Shown piece by piece: positions 23,270 through 32,643 of a DNA stretch of 39,334 bases. Made by a program: the position numbers and the translations under genes. Position 1 is the first letter of the stretch, and each line of letters opens with the position of its first letter. The notes under the pieces were generated by a model. That model saw nothing but the letters and a program-made list of their open reading frames with translations, searched no databases and was not told the origin of the DNA. Source of the stretch: Reyranella massiliensis 521 (lineage in GTDB: Bacteria; Pseudomonadota; Alphaproteobacteria; Reyranellales; Reyranellaceae); NCBI GenBank assembly GCA_945860205.1, contig CAMARK010000042.1:1-39334 (forward strand), in the 5' to 3' direction.

Positions 23270-24857
23270 GTGCCTCGGCGATATGCAGGCGGCGCACCGA
23301 CTGGGATCCGTCGAGATCAGCGAGCGTGCGCGCGACCCGGAGGGTGCGATGCCAGGCGCGGGCCGAGAGCCCGAGACGCTCGGCGGCGCGCGTCAGCAAC
23401 GCCCGGCCCTCGGCGTCGGGCTCGGCGATGGCCGCCAACAACGCGCCATCGGTGTCGGCGTTGCAGCGCGCCTTGGACCAGCCGCGCGCCCTGTCCGACA
23501 GCAGGCCGGCGGCAGGATCCGCCTCGACCGCCAGAAGCCTGCCCTTGCGGTCGAGTTCGGCCAGCCGCTCGCGCTGGACCGCACGGGCCGCCGCCACCCG
23601 AGCGGCGACATCGGACGAGCTTTCGGAAGGCGGCGGCAGCGCCAGATCGGCGGCGCCCACCGCCGGCACATCGATGCAGAGATCGATACGATCGAGCAGC
23701 GGCCCCGAGAGCTTGCCCTGATAGTCGACACCGCAGCGCGGTGCGCGACCGCAGGAACGCGACGGCTCCATCAGATGACCGCAGCGGCAGGGGTTCATCG
23801 CCGCCACGAGCTGGAACCGCGCCGGATAGGTGACGTGGGCATTGGCGCGCGCCACGGTCACGCGGCCTGACTCAAGCGGCTGGCGCAGCGCCTCCAGAGC
23901 GGCGCGGCTGAACTCCGGCAGTTCATCCAGGAACAGCACGCCGTGGTGCGCCAATGAAACCTCGCCAGGCCGGACGCGTTGGCCGCCGCCGATCAACGCC
24001 TGCAGGGTCGCGGAATGGTGGGGATCGCGGAAATTGCGGCGGCGGCTCAACTTGCCCTCGGTGAGGTCGCCAGCCAACGAACGCACCATGGAGGCTTCCA
24101 GCGCCTCATCCGGTTCGAGCGGCGGCAGCAAGCCGGGCAGCCGCGCCGCCAGCATCGACTTGCCCGAGCCCGGCGGGCCGATCATCAGGAGGTTGTGGCC
24201 GCCGGCCGCAGCCACCTCGAGCACACGCTTGGCGCTTTCCTGGCCCTTGATCTCCGCCAAGTCGGGATAGACGGTGCGGTCGTCGGCAATCAGCGCTTCA
24301 GGCGCGGCTAATGTCTGCTGGCCGCGCAGATGGTTGATCAGGGCGAGCAGCGAGGGCGCTGCGACGATGGCGGGCCGATCGGAGTCGTCGGACTCGAAGC
24401 CGCCCCCAAATCCACCCCACGCCGCCTCGCCGCCGCACACCGCGGGGCAGATCAGGCCGCGCCCGGACGAGGCCGCGGCGATCGCCGCCGGCAACACACC
24501 CGGAACGCGGCTCAACGAGCCATCCAGCGCCAGTTCCCCCAGCACCACGAAATCTTCCAGGCATTCCCGGGTGAGCACGCCCATGGCGGCGAGCAGCGCC
24601 AGCGCGATCGGCAGGTCGTAGTGGCTGCCTTCCTTGGCAAGATCGGCCGGCGAGAGGTTGACCGAGATGCGCTGCGGCGGGAGCGCCAGGCCCAGCGCCC
24701 GGAGTGCCGCCCGCACCCGCTCGCGGCTTTCACCCACCGCCTTGTCGGCGAGGCCAACCATGGCGAAGGCGACCGTCCCCGGCGCGATCATCACCTGCAC
24801 ATCGACCGGCAGGACATCGACGCCCTGGAAAGCCACGGTCCGCACCTTCGCTTGCAT
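23226..24857 (-). CDS. comM: YifB/ComM family Mg-chelatase-like AAA+ ATPase
   Basis: ComM is a hexameric helicase that promotes branch migration during natural transformation; the family is widespread also in species not known to be competent. The 543-residue protein has the N-terminal ChlI/Lon-like domain (VMIAPGTVAFAMVGLADKAV, ending PADLAKEGSHYDLPIALALL), Walker A GPPGSGKS near residue 226, Walker B VLFLDELPEF near 307, a Cys-rich NPCRCGHL with CGRAPRCG near 355-375, and the C-terminal Mg-chelatase subunit domain. Length is slightly above the usual 500-510. Expressed from its own promoter. Confidence 0.93.
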   Translation of the reverse strand: MQAKVRTVAFQGVDVLPVDVQVMIAPGTVAFAMVGLADKAVGESRERVRAALRALGLALPPQRISVNLSPADLAKEGSHYDLPIALALLAAMGVLTRECLEDFVVLGELALDGSLSRVPGVLPAAIAAASSGRGLICPAVCGGEAAWGGFGGGFESDDSDRPAIVAAPSLLALINHLRGQQTLAAPEALIADDRTVYPDLAEIKGQESAKRVLEVAAAGGHNLLMIGPPGSGKSMLAARLPGLLPPLEPDEALEASMVRSLAGDLTEGKLSRRRNFRDPHHSATLQALIGGGQRVRPGEVSLAHHGVLFLDELPEFSRAALEALRQPLESGRVTVARANAHVTYPARFQLVAAMNPCRCGHLMEPSRSCGRAPRCGVDYQGKLSGPLLDRIDLCIDVPAVGAADLALPPPSESSSDVAARVAAARAVQRERLAELDRKGRLLAVEADPAAGLLSDRARGWSKARCNADTDGALLAAIAEPDAEGRALLTRAAERLGLSARAWHRTLRVARTLADLDGSQSVRRLHIAEALSYRRPQPRAALAA

Positions 24858-24882
24858 CGCGTTCTCCCTATCCTGGAGAACA

Positions 24883-24910
24883 ATTATAGAACGAATATCT
24901 TATAAGTAAA
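24883..24910 (-). promoter_or_regulatory. predicted sigma-70 promoter for comM
   Basis: Minus strand TTTACT (24905-24910), 16-nt spacer, TATAAT (24883-24888), a perfect -10 hexamer in an AT-rich stretch unusual for the window. Transcription would start near 24877, about 20 nt before the comM ATG. The same AT-rich stretch may also drive the divergent binding-protein gene. Confidence 0.55.
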
Positions 24911-24961
24911 TCACGTATAAGTTGTATCGACGAGATGCAGGTAGGCTGATTGAATACCGGC

Positions 24962-25918
24962 ATGAAACGCCGAACCCTGCTGCCGTTGGTCGCCGCCATG
25001 GTCGCGGCGAGCCCTGCCTTCGCCTGGCCCGACCAGCCGGTAAAGATCGTCGTGCCCTTCACCCCGGGCACCGGGCCCGACATCATCGCCCGCTTCGTCG
25101 CGGAGCGTCTGTCGACCAAGCTCGGGCAGCCCGTGGTGGTGGAGAACGTCGTTGGCGCCAGCGGCAACATCGGCAGCCAGCAGGTGGCGCGCGCCAAGCC
25201 CGACGGCCATACGCTGATGTCGTCGGTCAATACGCTGGTCATGAACCCCAGCCTCTACAAGAACCTGCCCTACGATCCTGTCGCCGACTTCGTCCCCCTC
25301 GGGCTCACCGCCTGGGGTTCGCTGGTGCTGGTGGCAAATCCCAGCCAGAAGCCGAACACGCTCAGTGAGCTGATCGCCGCGGCCAAGGCCCAGTCCAAGA
25401 GCCTGACCTACGGCAGTCCGGGCGTCGGAACGCCACATCATCTGTCGATGGCGCTGGTCGAGACCACGGCCGGCATCGAGCTGCTGCACGTGCCGTACAA
25501 GGGCACGGCCGGCGCGGTGCAGGATCTGCTGGGCGGCCAGATCGGCTACATGTTCCTGCCGGTCCACGTCTCGGCCCAGCACATCCGCGCCGGCAAGCTG
25601 AAGGCGATCGCCGCCGGCAGTCCGCAGCGCCTGCCGCAGTTGCCCGACGTGCCGACCCTGGCCGAAAGCGGCCTGAAAGGCGTCGATGTCGACATGTGGT
25701 ACGGCTTTTTCCTGCCCAAGGGCACGCCCACCGACATCGTCGCACGCCTGAACCGCGAGGTCGCCGCCATCCTGGACACGCCGGAAGCCAAGGCCGCCTT
25801 CGAGGCCCAGGGCCTGATCCCCGCCACCTCGACATCGGCCGCACTAGGCGAGATCGTCGTGCGCGACCGCGCCCGCTGGGCCGATGTCGTGGCCAAGCGC
25901 GACATCAAGCCCGAATAG
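24962..25918 (+). CDS. tripartite tricarboxylate transporter (TctC/Bug) solute-binding protein
   Basis: An extracytoplasmic binding protein for small carboxylates or aromatics. The 318-residue protein starts with a signal peptide (KRRTLLPLVAAMVAASPAFA) and has the family landmarks WPDQPVKIVVPFTPGTGPDI, LGQPVVVENVVGASGNIG, and HVPYKGTAGAVQDLLGGQI (near residue 185). The ATG at 24962 fits the signal peptide, though AGG lies better for the TTG at 24950. TctA/TctB membrane genes are absent nearby, as is common for this expanded family. It is 7 nt before the FAD monooxygenase gene, suggesting that the bound compound is its substrate or relative. Confidence 0.9.
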   Translation: MKRRTLLPLVAAMVAASPAFAWPDQPVKIVVPFTPGTGPDIIARFVAERLSTKLGQPVVVENVVGASGNIGSQQVARAKPDGHTLMSSVNTLVMNPSLYKNLPYDPVADFVPLGLTAWGSLVLVANPSQKPNTLSELIAAAKAQSKSLTYGSPGVGTPHHLSMALVETTAGIELLHVPYKGTAGAVQDLLGGQIGYMFLPVHVSAQHIRAGKLKAIAAGSPQRLPQLPDVPTLAESGLKGVDVDMWYGFFLPKGTPTDIVARLNREVAAILDTPEAKAAFEAQGLIPATSTSAALGEIVVRDRARWADVVAKRDIKPE

Positions 25919-25925
25919 AACCGCC

Positions 25926-27176
25926 ATGAGCGACAGTTGCCCCGACGTCCTGATCGTGGGCGGTGGCGTCGGCGGTCTCGCGCTGGCGCTCAGCCTGCAT
26001 CAGGCCGGCGTCTCCTGCCGCGTCTTCGAGGCGGTGCCGGAAATCCTGCCGCTAGGTGTCGGCATAAACCTGCTGCCGCACGCCATGCGCGAGCTGAGCG
26101 AGCTTGGATTGCTGGACACCTTGGCCGCCCGCGCCATCGAAACCCGCGAGCTCGCCTTCTACAGCCGTCACGGCCAGTTCATCTACAAGGAGCCGCGCGG
26201 CCGCTTCGCCGGCTACGACTGGCCGCAGCTCTCGATCCATCGCGCCGATTTGCATGAGGTGCTGCTGGCCGCCGTGAAGCAGCGGCTGGGTGAGGACGCC
26301 GTGCGGCTCGGCCATCGCTGCCTCAAGGTCGACCAGGACACGGATGGCGTCACGATTCATTTCGACAACGCGCCGCCCGCACCCGGCAAGCTCGTCGTGG
26401 GCTGCGACGGCATCCATTCGGCGCTGCGCCGTCAGCTCATTCACAACGAAGGTCCGCCGAAATATTCCGGCGTCAACATGTGGCGCGGCGTGGTGCACTG
26501 GCCGGCTTACCTCGGCGGCGACACGATGGCGGTTACGGGCTGGATGACGGTTGGCAAGACCGTGATCTACCCGGTGCGGCCCGGCACGCCCCAAACAGGC
26601 GGACTGCCGCTGATCAACTGGGTGGCCGAGATCGACCGGCCCGAGGCGGTGCGCCAGGACTGGACCGGCCGCGGCCGGCTTGCCGACATGATGCCGGCCT
26701 TCGCCGACCTGAAGTTCGACTGGCTCGACATCAGCGCCATGATCGAGAGTACCGAGGAGATCCTGGAATATCCCATGGTCGACCGCGATCCGCTGCCGCG
26801 CTGGACTTTCGGCCGCTTGACACTCTTGGGCGATGCCGCCCACCCGATGTACCCGCGCGGTTCCAACGGCGCCGGCCAGGCGATCATCGATGCGCGCTTC
26901 CTCACCGGCCAGATCAAGAAGCACGGCGCCACGGAGGAGGCGCTCCTCGCCTATGAGACGGTGCGCAACCCGGCCACGGCCAAGGTGGTGCTGACCAACC
27001 GTACCGATCCGCCCGACGCCATCCTGCGCGAGGTCTGGCAGCGTTCGGGCGGCCGGCGCTTCGAGCGCATCGAGGACGTGATCTCGGCGGCCGAGCTCGA
27101 GACGATCTCCGAGCGCTACAAGAAGGTGGCAGGCTTCGACCGCGAGACGCTTAAGACGCGCGCCAGCTTCGTCTAA
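25926..27176 (+). CDS. FAD-dependent aromatic-ring monooxygenase family (salicylate/3-hydroxybenzoate hydroxylase-like)
   Basis: A class A flavoprotein monooxygenase of 416 residues. It has the N-terminal Rossmann GxGxxG (IVGGGVGGLALALSL), the central DG motif (VVGCDGIHSALRRQL, near residue 160), and the GD motif (LLGDAAHPMYPRGSNGAGQAI, near 300). No signal peptide, so cytoplasmic. The sequence between FAD motifs (PLGVGINLLPHAMREL) resembles enzymes acting on hydroxybenzoates or related carboxylates, but specificity cannot be read. It is paired with the TctC-type binding protein upstream and ends 3 nt from the convergent ABC transporter gene. Confidence 0.88.
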   Translation: MSDSCPDVLIVGGGVGGLALALSLHQAGVSCRVFEAVPEILPLGVGINLLPHAMRELSELGLLDTLAARAIETRELAFYSRHGQFIYKEPRGRFAGYDWPQLSIHRADLHEVLLAAVKQRLGEDAVRLGHRCLKVDQDTDGVTIHFDNAPPAPGKLVVGCDGIHSALRRQLIHNEGPPKYSGVNMWRGVVHWPAYLGGDTMAVTGWMTVGKTVIYPVRPGTPQTGGLPLINWVAEIDRPEAVRQDWTGRGRLADMMPAFADLKFDWLDISAMIESTEEILEYPMVDRDPLPRWTFGRLTLLGDAAHPMYPRGSNGAGQAIIDARFLTGQIKKHGATEEALLAYETVRNPATAKVVLTNRTDPPDAILREVWQRSGGRRFERIEDVISAAELETISERYKKVAGFDRETLKTRASFV

Positions 27177-27179
27177 AAA

Positions 27180-28190
27180 TCAGGCACCGTGGAGATGACA
27201 GGCGACGGCGCGGTCATCGCCCATGTCGCGCATCGGCGGATCGACGCTCTTGCAGACCTCCATCACGCTCGGGCAGCGGGTATGGAAGCGGCAACCCGGC
27301 GGCGGACGCATGGCCGAGGGCACCTCACCGGTGATGATCTGCTGCGGCCGTGTCGCCTCGACCTCGGGATCGGGGATCGGGATCGCCGCCAGCAGGGCCA
27401 CGGTGTAGGGGTGCAACGGGCGGGCGTAGAGATCGGCACGCGAGGCGATCTCGACGATGCGGCCGAGATACATCACCGCGATGCGATGGCTGATGTGACG
27501 GACCACGGCGAGGTCGTGGGCAATGAAGACATAGGTCAGGCCCAGCCGTTCCTGCAGTTCCTGGAACAGGTTCACGACCTGCGCCTGGATCGACACGTCG
27601 AGCGCCGACACCGGCTCGTCGCAGATGATCAGGGACGGTTCCAGCGCCAGCGCACGGGCGATGCCGATCCTCTGGCGCTGGCCGCCGGAGAACTCGTGCG
27701 GGTAGCGGTCGGCCATGTCGGGCAGCAGGCCCACCATGTCGAGCAGGCTGGCGACGCGCGCGCGATAGATCGCGCGATCGTTCGCCATGCCGTGCACCTC
27801 CAATGGCTCGCCGACGATTTGGGCTACCTTCATGCGCGGGTTCAGCGAACCGAACGGGTCCTGATAGACCATCTGCATGCGGCGGCGGATCGGCCGCATG
27901 CGGGCGCGGTCGTAGCCGGAAATATCCTCGCCCTCGAAGACGACCTGGCCCGAGGTGATGTCGAGCATCTTCAGAACGGCGAGACCGGTGGTGCTCTTGC
28001 CGCAGCCCGACTCCCCCACCAGTCCCAGCGTCTCGCCCCTGCGGACGTTGAAAGACACGCCGTCGACGGCCTTCACGCTGCCGACTTGCTTGCGCACGAC
28101 GGCACCGGCCATCACCGGGAAGTGGACCTTGAGGTCACTGACCTCGAGGACCAACTCGGGGAGGTTGGCGTCAGGCGCTGAGCTGGTCAT
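27180..28190 (-). CDS. peptide/nickel-type ABC transporter ATP-binding protein (DppF/OppF-like)
   Basis: One of the two ATPases of the importer encoded from dppB to here. The 336-residue protein has Walker [16 protein letters not shown] (near residue 58), signature [19 protein letters not shown], Walker [14 protein letters not shown]-loop [13 protein letters not shown], and the C-terminal oligopeptide-transporter extension with the cysteines of [19 protein letters not shown] that suggests an iron-sulfur or structural cluster as in DppD/F. The ATG at 28190 lies inside the 3' end of the upstream ATPase gene (20 nt overlap). Last gene of the array. Confidence 0.93.
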   Translation of the reverse strand: MTSSAPDANLPELVLEVSDLKVHFPVMAGAVVRKQVGSVKAVDGVSFNVRRGETLGLVGESGCGKSTTGLAVLKMLDITSGQVVFEGEDISGYDRARMRPIRRRMQMVYQDPFGSLNPRMKVAQIVGEPLEVHGMANDRAIYRARVASLLDMVGLLPDMADRYPHEFSGGQRQRIGIARALALEPSLIICDEPVSALDVSIQAQVVNLFQELQERLGLTYVFIAHDLAVVRHISHRIAVMYLGRIVEIASRADLYARPLHPYTVALLAAIPIPDPEVEATRPQQIITGEVPSAMRPPPGCRFHTRCPSVMEVCKSVDPPMRDMGDDRAVACHLHGA

Positions 28191-29154
28191 GGAAATGGCA
28201 TGCTGAAAGATGTTCGGGACCGCTCTTGACCAGCGCCGGCCGCTCGACCCGGCAACGATCGACGGCATTGCGGCAGCGCGGGGCGAAGGCGCAGCCCGGC
28301 GGCAGATTGGCGAGATTGGGTGGTTGGCCGTCGATCGGCACCAGGCGTGAGCCGGTCGCCTGGTCGAGCCGCGGCACCGAGGCCATCAGGCCGATCGTGT
28401 AGGGATGGCGTGGCCGGGCGTAGATCTCGCGCGCCGGGCCGGTCTCGATGATGCGGCCGCCGTACATGACGCAAACCCGATCGGCGTAGCGTGCCACGAC
28501 GCCGAGATCGTGGGTGATCAGGATCAGCGCCGAGTTGGCCGCCCGCGTCACTTCCTTCAGAAGCGCCAGGATCTGCGCCTGCACGGTGACGTCGAGCGCC
28601 GTGGTCGGCTCATCGGCGATGATGAGCTGCGGCTGGCAGGCCAGCGCCATGGCGATCATGGCGCGCTGGCGCATGCCGCCGGAGAACTGGTGCGGGTAGG
28701 ATTTTACGCGGCTCCGGGCGTCGGGCAGGCGGACGCGACCGAGCAGCTCGACCGCCATGTTCATCGCCGCCGCCCACGGCGTCTTGCGGTGCAGGTTGAT
28801 CGGCTCGGCGATCTGCAGGCCGATCGTGAGCGAGGGATTGAGCGAGCTCATCGGCTCCTGGAAGATCACGGCGATGCGGTTGCCGCGGATGGCGCGGATC
28901 TCGTGATCTTCCAGCTTCAGGAGATCGCGGCCGTCGAACACCACTTCGCCAGCAATGATTCTGCCGGGCGGATCGGGGATCAGGCGCAAAATCGACATCG
29001 CCGTCACGCTCTTGCCCGAGCCCGACTCGCCCACGATGGCCAGCGTCTCGCCAGCCGACAGATCGAAGGAAACATCGTCGACCGCCTTGACGGTGCCGCG
29101 CTCGGTGCGGAACTCGGTCGACAGATGCCTGACACTCAGCAGGGGCGCGCCCAT
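28171..29154 (-). CDS. peptide/nickel-type ABC transporter ATP-binding protein (DppD/OppD-like)
   Basis: Second ATPase of the importer, 327 residues, cytoplasmic. Walker [22 protein letters not shown], signature [19 protein letters not shown], Walker [14 protein letters not shown]-loop [17 protein letters not shown], and the C-terminal [18 protein letters not shown] cysteine region. The ATG at 29154 is chosen; a TTG seven codons earlier is possible. It starts 31 nt after the first binding-protein gene and overlaps the DppF-like gene by 20 nt. Confidence 0.93.
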   Translation of the reverse strand: MGAPLLSVRHLSTEFRTERGTVKAVDDVSFDLSAGETLAIVGESGSGKSVTAMSILRLIPDPPGRIIAGEVVFDGRDLLKLEDHEIRAIRGNRIAVIFQEPMSSLNPSLTIGLQIAEPINLHRKTPWAAAMNMAVELLGRVRLPDARSRVKSYPHQFSGGMRQRAMIAMALACQPQLIIADEPTTALDVTVQAQILALLKEVTRAANSALILITHDLGVVARYADRVCVMYGGRIIETGPAREIYARPRHPYTIGLMASVPRLDQATGSRLVPIDGQPPNLANLPPGCAFAPRCRNAVDRCRVERPALVKSGPEHLSACHFHDQLSA

Positions 29155-29185
29155 CAGGCGCGCCCCGATACGCAACAGGCCATGC

Positions 29186-30883
29186 TCAATGGCCCATCTT
29201 CTTCTTCATTTCCTGGTCGAGCCACATGCGGGCATAGATCGGACCCGGGCGCACCGACCCGGCGCGCAGTTCGCCGGCGTAGTTCTTCACCCATGGCCAC
29301 CACGCGGTGTAGACGTAGGGCGTCGGCAGCCAGATGTACGGCGCTGCATCGAGGATCTCGACCGTCATCTCGCGCAACATCTTGATGCGCGTTTCCTCGG
29401 CCGGCGTGCGGTAGACCTCGTCCATCCTGGCGTCGTACTTCGGATCGGACCAGCCCGACGGATTCCACTGCTGGCCCGTCGTGAAGCTCTTGCGGATGGT
29501 CGTGGTCGGGTTGGTGTGGCCGTTGTTCATCATGTAGCCGACCGAGAGCGACCGCGAGGTCATGGCGCTCAGGAACGCGCCATACTCCATGGGCTGGATC
29601 TCCATCTTGACGCCGACCTGTTCGAGGTAGGCCGAGATCAGCGGCAGCAGGTCCATGTGGTCAGGATTGCACGAGCAGACCTGGACCTTGAAGGTGAAGC
29701 CCTTGGCGTGACCCGCCTCGGCCAGCAGCTTCTTGGCCTTGGCCGGGTCGAACTTGAACAGATCCTGCACCGAGTCCGGCATTTCCTTGAGCGGCTGGAA
29801 GTAGCCGATGTAGTCGGGATGCATGGGATAGGCGAAGAGCTCGGCATTGCCGTTGTAGTAGGCCTTGACGATCTCGTCCTTGTTCACCGCCATATTCATG
29901 GCGCGGCGCACGCGTACGTCCTTGAACGGGCTGTCGACATCGACGCGGAAGGCGAGGAACGTGCCGCTCATGTTGAGCCAGCGATTCCACTTGAGCTGCG
30001 GCACGCTCTTCTTGAGCGAGTCGACGTTCTGCCAGCGGATCGTCTCGAGGATGTCGAGCTTGCCGGTGCGCAGTGCCGTGATGTAGGTCGCCTCGTCCTT
30101 GATCGTGCGATAGGTGATCTTGTCGATGAACGGCAGCTTGTATTCCTGGCCGCCGATCTTGTCCTTGTCCCAGTAGTCCGGATTCTTCGTGTAGACGTTG
30201 GAGTTTCCCGAGACGAAATCGGTCAGCATGTAGGGCCCGGTGCCGTTCACGTTCTTCCAGTTGTTGGCGCCGGCATCGACCACCTCCTTGGGATAGATGC
30301 CCGAGAAGTAGCCGTAGCCGAAGCGGTAGTCCCACTCGGCGAAGTAGTCCTTGAACTCGAAGACCACCGTGTGCTTGTCCGGGGCGTGCGCCTTCGCGAT
30401 ATGGTCGAAGTAGCCCTTGATCTTGCGCGGGCTGGCGTCGAGGCGTGTATAGGCAAACAGCACGTCGTCAGCGACGAACTCGCGGGTCTTCATCACGCCG
30501 GCCTTCTCCGGCCACATGATGCCTTTGCGCAGTTTGATCTCGACCCGAAGCGGATTCTCCTTCCACTCCCAGCTCTCGGCCAGTTCGCCGCGCATGCCGT
30601 CGGTCGGCAGCCAGGCGTCGGCAATGAACGGATGCTTGCCGCCTGCCTTCACGCTCTTGCTGAGGTCGGCCACGAAAAGCTGCTCGTAGACGAGGCCGGT
30701 ATCGTGGTTGTGCTTCCAGTTGAAATCCTGGGCATCCCACGACAGCGCCGACAGGGTCACATAGATAGTGCCGATCTCGATACCGCCGCCATATTTCGGC
30801 TTCTCGTCATTCGCGAAAGCGCCGCCCGTGGCGAAGGCCGCCGCCATCGCGCCGCCCAGCAGCGCGCCTTTGAGAATCTTCAT
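29186..30883 (-). CDS. ABC transporter substrate-binding protein, family 5 (paralog 1)
   Basis: A 565-residue periplasmic binding protein with signal peptide (KILKGALLGGAMAAAFATGG, cleaved near AFA). It belongs to the DppA/OppA/NikA family 5, with LAESWEWKENPLRVEIKLRKG in the first lobe and VRRAMNMAVNKDEIVKAYY plus MEIQPMEYGAFLSAM later. Ligands of this family include peptides, nickel complexes, sugars and opines. A CSC pair (VQVCSCNPDHMDLLPLI, near residue 404) is shared with the neighbouring paralog. It follows the second binding protein by 30 nt; GGGAGG precedes the ATG. Confidence 0.92.
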   Translation of the reverse strand: MKILKGALLGGAMAAAFATGGAFANDEKPKYGGGIEIGTIYVTLSALSWDAQDFNWKHNHDTGLVYEQLFVADLSKSVKAGGKHPFIADAWLPTDGMRGELAESWEWKENPLRVEIKLRKGIMWPEKAGVMKTREFVADDVLFAYTRLDASPRKIKGYFDHIAKAHAPDKHTVVFEFKDYFAEWDYRFGYGYFSGIYPKEVVDAGANNWKNVNGTGPYMLTDFVSGNSNVYTKNPDYWDKDKIGGQEYKLPFIDKITYRTIKDEATYITALRTGKLDILETIRWQNVDSLKKSVPQLKWNRWLNMSGTFLAFRVDVDSPFKDVRVRRAMNMAVNKDEIVKAYYNGNAELFAYPMHPDYIGYFQPLKEMPDSVQDLFKFDPAKAKKLLAEAGHAKGFTFKVQVCSCNPDHMDLLPLISAYLEQVGVKMEIQPMEYGAFLSAMTSRSLSVGYMMNNGHTNPTTTIRKSFTTGQQWNPSGWSDPKYDARMDEVYRTPAEETRIKMLREMTVEILDAAPYIWLPTPYVYTAWWPWVKNYAGELRAGSVRPGPIYARMWLDQEMKKKMGH

Positions 30884-30913
30884 CGTCTACGTCCTCCCAT
30901 TGTTGCGTGGGTT

Positions 30914-32629
30914 CTAGTGACCCATCTTCTTCTTCATCTCCTGGTCGACCCAGATGCGGGCATAGATCGGGCCCGGCCGCACCGCGCCGACGCGCAGTTC
31001 ACCAGCGTAGTTCTTCACCCACGGCCACCACGCGGTGTAGATGTAGGGTGTCGGCAGCCAAACATACGGTGCCGCGTCGAGGATCTCGACCGTCAGCTCG
31101 CGCAGCATTTTCATGCGGGTGGGTTCATCCTTGGTCCGGAAAACCTCTTCCATCTTGGCATCGTACTTGGGGTCGCTGTAACCCGCCGGGTTCCACAGCT
31201 CGCCAGTAATGAAGCTCTTGTGGATGGTGCGCGTCGGATTGACGTGACCGGAGTTCATGAAATAGCCCGGCGCGTGGGTGCGCGAGCTCATGGCGCTCAG
31301 GAACGCGCCATACTCCATCGGCTGGATCTCGAGCTTCACGCCAACCTGCTCGTAATAGGCAGCGATCAGCGGCAGCAGGTCCATGTGGTCGGGGTTGCAT
31401 GAGCAGACCTGGACCTTGGTGGTGAATCCCTTGGGGAAGCCCGCCTCGGCCAGCAGCTTCTTGGCCTTGGCCGGATCGTAGGCGAACAGTTCCTTCACCG
31501 AAGCCGGCATGTCGGCCAGCTGCTGGAAGTACGGGCCGTAGTCGGGGTGCTGCGGATAGGCGAAGAGTTCAGCATTGCCGTTGTAGTAGGCCTTGACGAC
31601 CTCCTCCTTGTTCACCGCCATGTTGAGCGCACGGCGGACGCGGACATCCTTGAACGGTCCATCGACATCCATGCGCATCGCCATGAAGGTGCCGCTCATG
31701 TTCAGCCAGCGGTTCCACTTGAGTTGCGGCGAACTCTTCTTCAGCGAATCGACGTTCTGCCAGCGGATCGTCTCCAGGATGTCGAGCTTGCCGGTGCGCA
31801 GCGCGGTGACGTACGTCGCCTCGTCCTTGATGGTCCGGTAGACGACCTTGTCGACGAACGGCAGCTTGTATTCCTGCCCGCCGATCTTCTCGCTGTCCCA
31901 GTAGACGGGATTCTTGGTGTAGGTGTTGGAATTGCCGGAGACGTAGTCGGTGAGCTGGAAGGGACCGGTGCCGACCGCGTTCTTCCAGTTGGTGGCGCCG
32001 GCGTCGACCATCTCCTTGGCGTAGATCGGCGAGTAGTAGCCCCAGCCGAAGCGGTAGTCCCATTCGGCGTGGAAGTACTTCATGTAGAAGACGACGGTGT
32101 GCTTGTCCGGCGTCTCGACCTTGTCGACGTGGTTGAAGTAGCCCTTCTGCTGCTTGGGGCTCGAGATCAGGCGGTTGAAGCTGAAGGCCACGTCCTCCGA
32201 CGTGAACTCCCGGCCCTTCATGACGCCCGCCTTCTCCGGGAACATCACGCCCTTGCGCAGCTTGATCTCGACCCGGAGCGGATTCTCCTTCCATTCCCAG
32301 CTCTCGGCCAGCTCACCCTTGATCGCATCCTGCGGCAGGTAACCGTCGGCCACGAAGGCATGCGGGCCACCTCGACTCTTGGCTTTCGACAGGTCGCCCT
32401 GGAAGAGCTGTTCGAGGTACTGGCCGGTATCGTGGTTCAGTTTCCAGTTCCAGTCGTTGGGGTCGAACGACAGCGCCGACAGCGTCACATAGACGGTGCC
32501 GATCTCGAGCGTGCCGCCGTATTGCGGCTTGTCGCCCGATTGAGCGGTGGCAGAGCCCGCACCGAGGACGAGAGACAACGCGGTACCGAGCAGAACGCCA
32601 CGGATACTTTGCTTCATTGGGCGCTTCAT
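30914..32629 (-). CDS. ABC transporter substrate-binding protein, family 5 (paralog 2)
   Basis: A 571-residue periplasmic binding protein with signal peptide (KRPMKQSIRGVLLGTALSLV, cleaved near ATA). It is a clear tandem paralog of the next gene: identical or near-identical stretches run through the protein, for example ESWEWKENPLRVEIKLRKG, KLDILETIRWQNVDSLKKS and ILDAAPYxWLPTPYxYTAWW, and both end DQEMKKKMGH. The open frame extends far upstream through the permease gene in another frame, but GGGAGGG 5 nt before the ATG at 32629 marks the true start. It lies 14 nt after the DppC-like gene. Confidence 0.93.
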   Translation of the reverse strand: MKRPMKQSIRGVLLGTALSLVLGAGSATAQSGDKPQYGGTLEIGTVYVTLSALSFDPNDWNWKLNHDTGQYLEQLFQGDLSKAKSRGGPHAFVADGYLPQDAIKGELAESWEWKENPLRVEIKLRKGVMFPEKAGVMKGREFTSEDVAFSFNRLISSPKQQKGYFNHVDKVETPDKHTVVFYMKYFHAEWDYRFGWGYYSPIYAKEMVDAGATNWKNAVGTGPFQLTDYVSGNSNTYTKNPVYWDSEKIGGQEYKLPFVDKVVYRTIKDEATYVTALRTGKLDILETIRWQNVDSLKKSSPQLKWNRWLNMSGTFMAMRMDVDGPFKDVRVRRALNMAVNKEEVVKAYYNGNAELFAYPQHPDYGPYFQQLADMPASVKELFAYDPAKAKKLLAEAGFPKGFTTKVQVCSCNPDHMDLLPLIAAYYEQVGVKLEIQPMEYGAFLSAMSSRTHAPGYFMNSGHVNPTRTIHKSFITGELWNPAGYSDPKYDAKMEEVFRTKDEPTRMKMLRELTVEILDAAPYVWLPTPYIYTAWWPWVKNYAGELRVGAVRPGPIYARIWVDQEMKKKMGH

Positions 32630-32643
32630 CGAACCCTCCCTGT

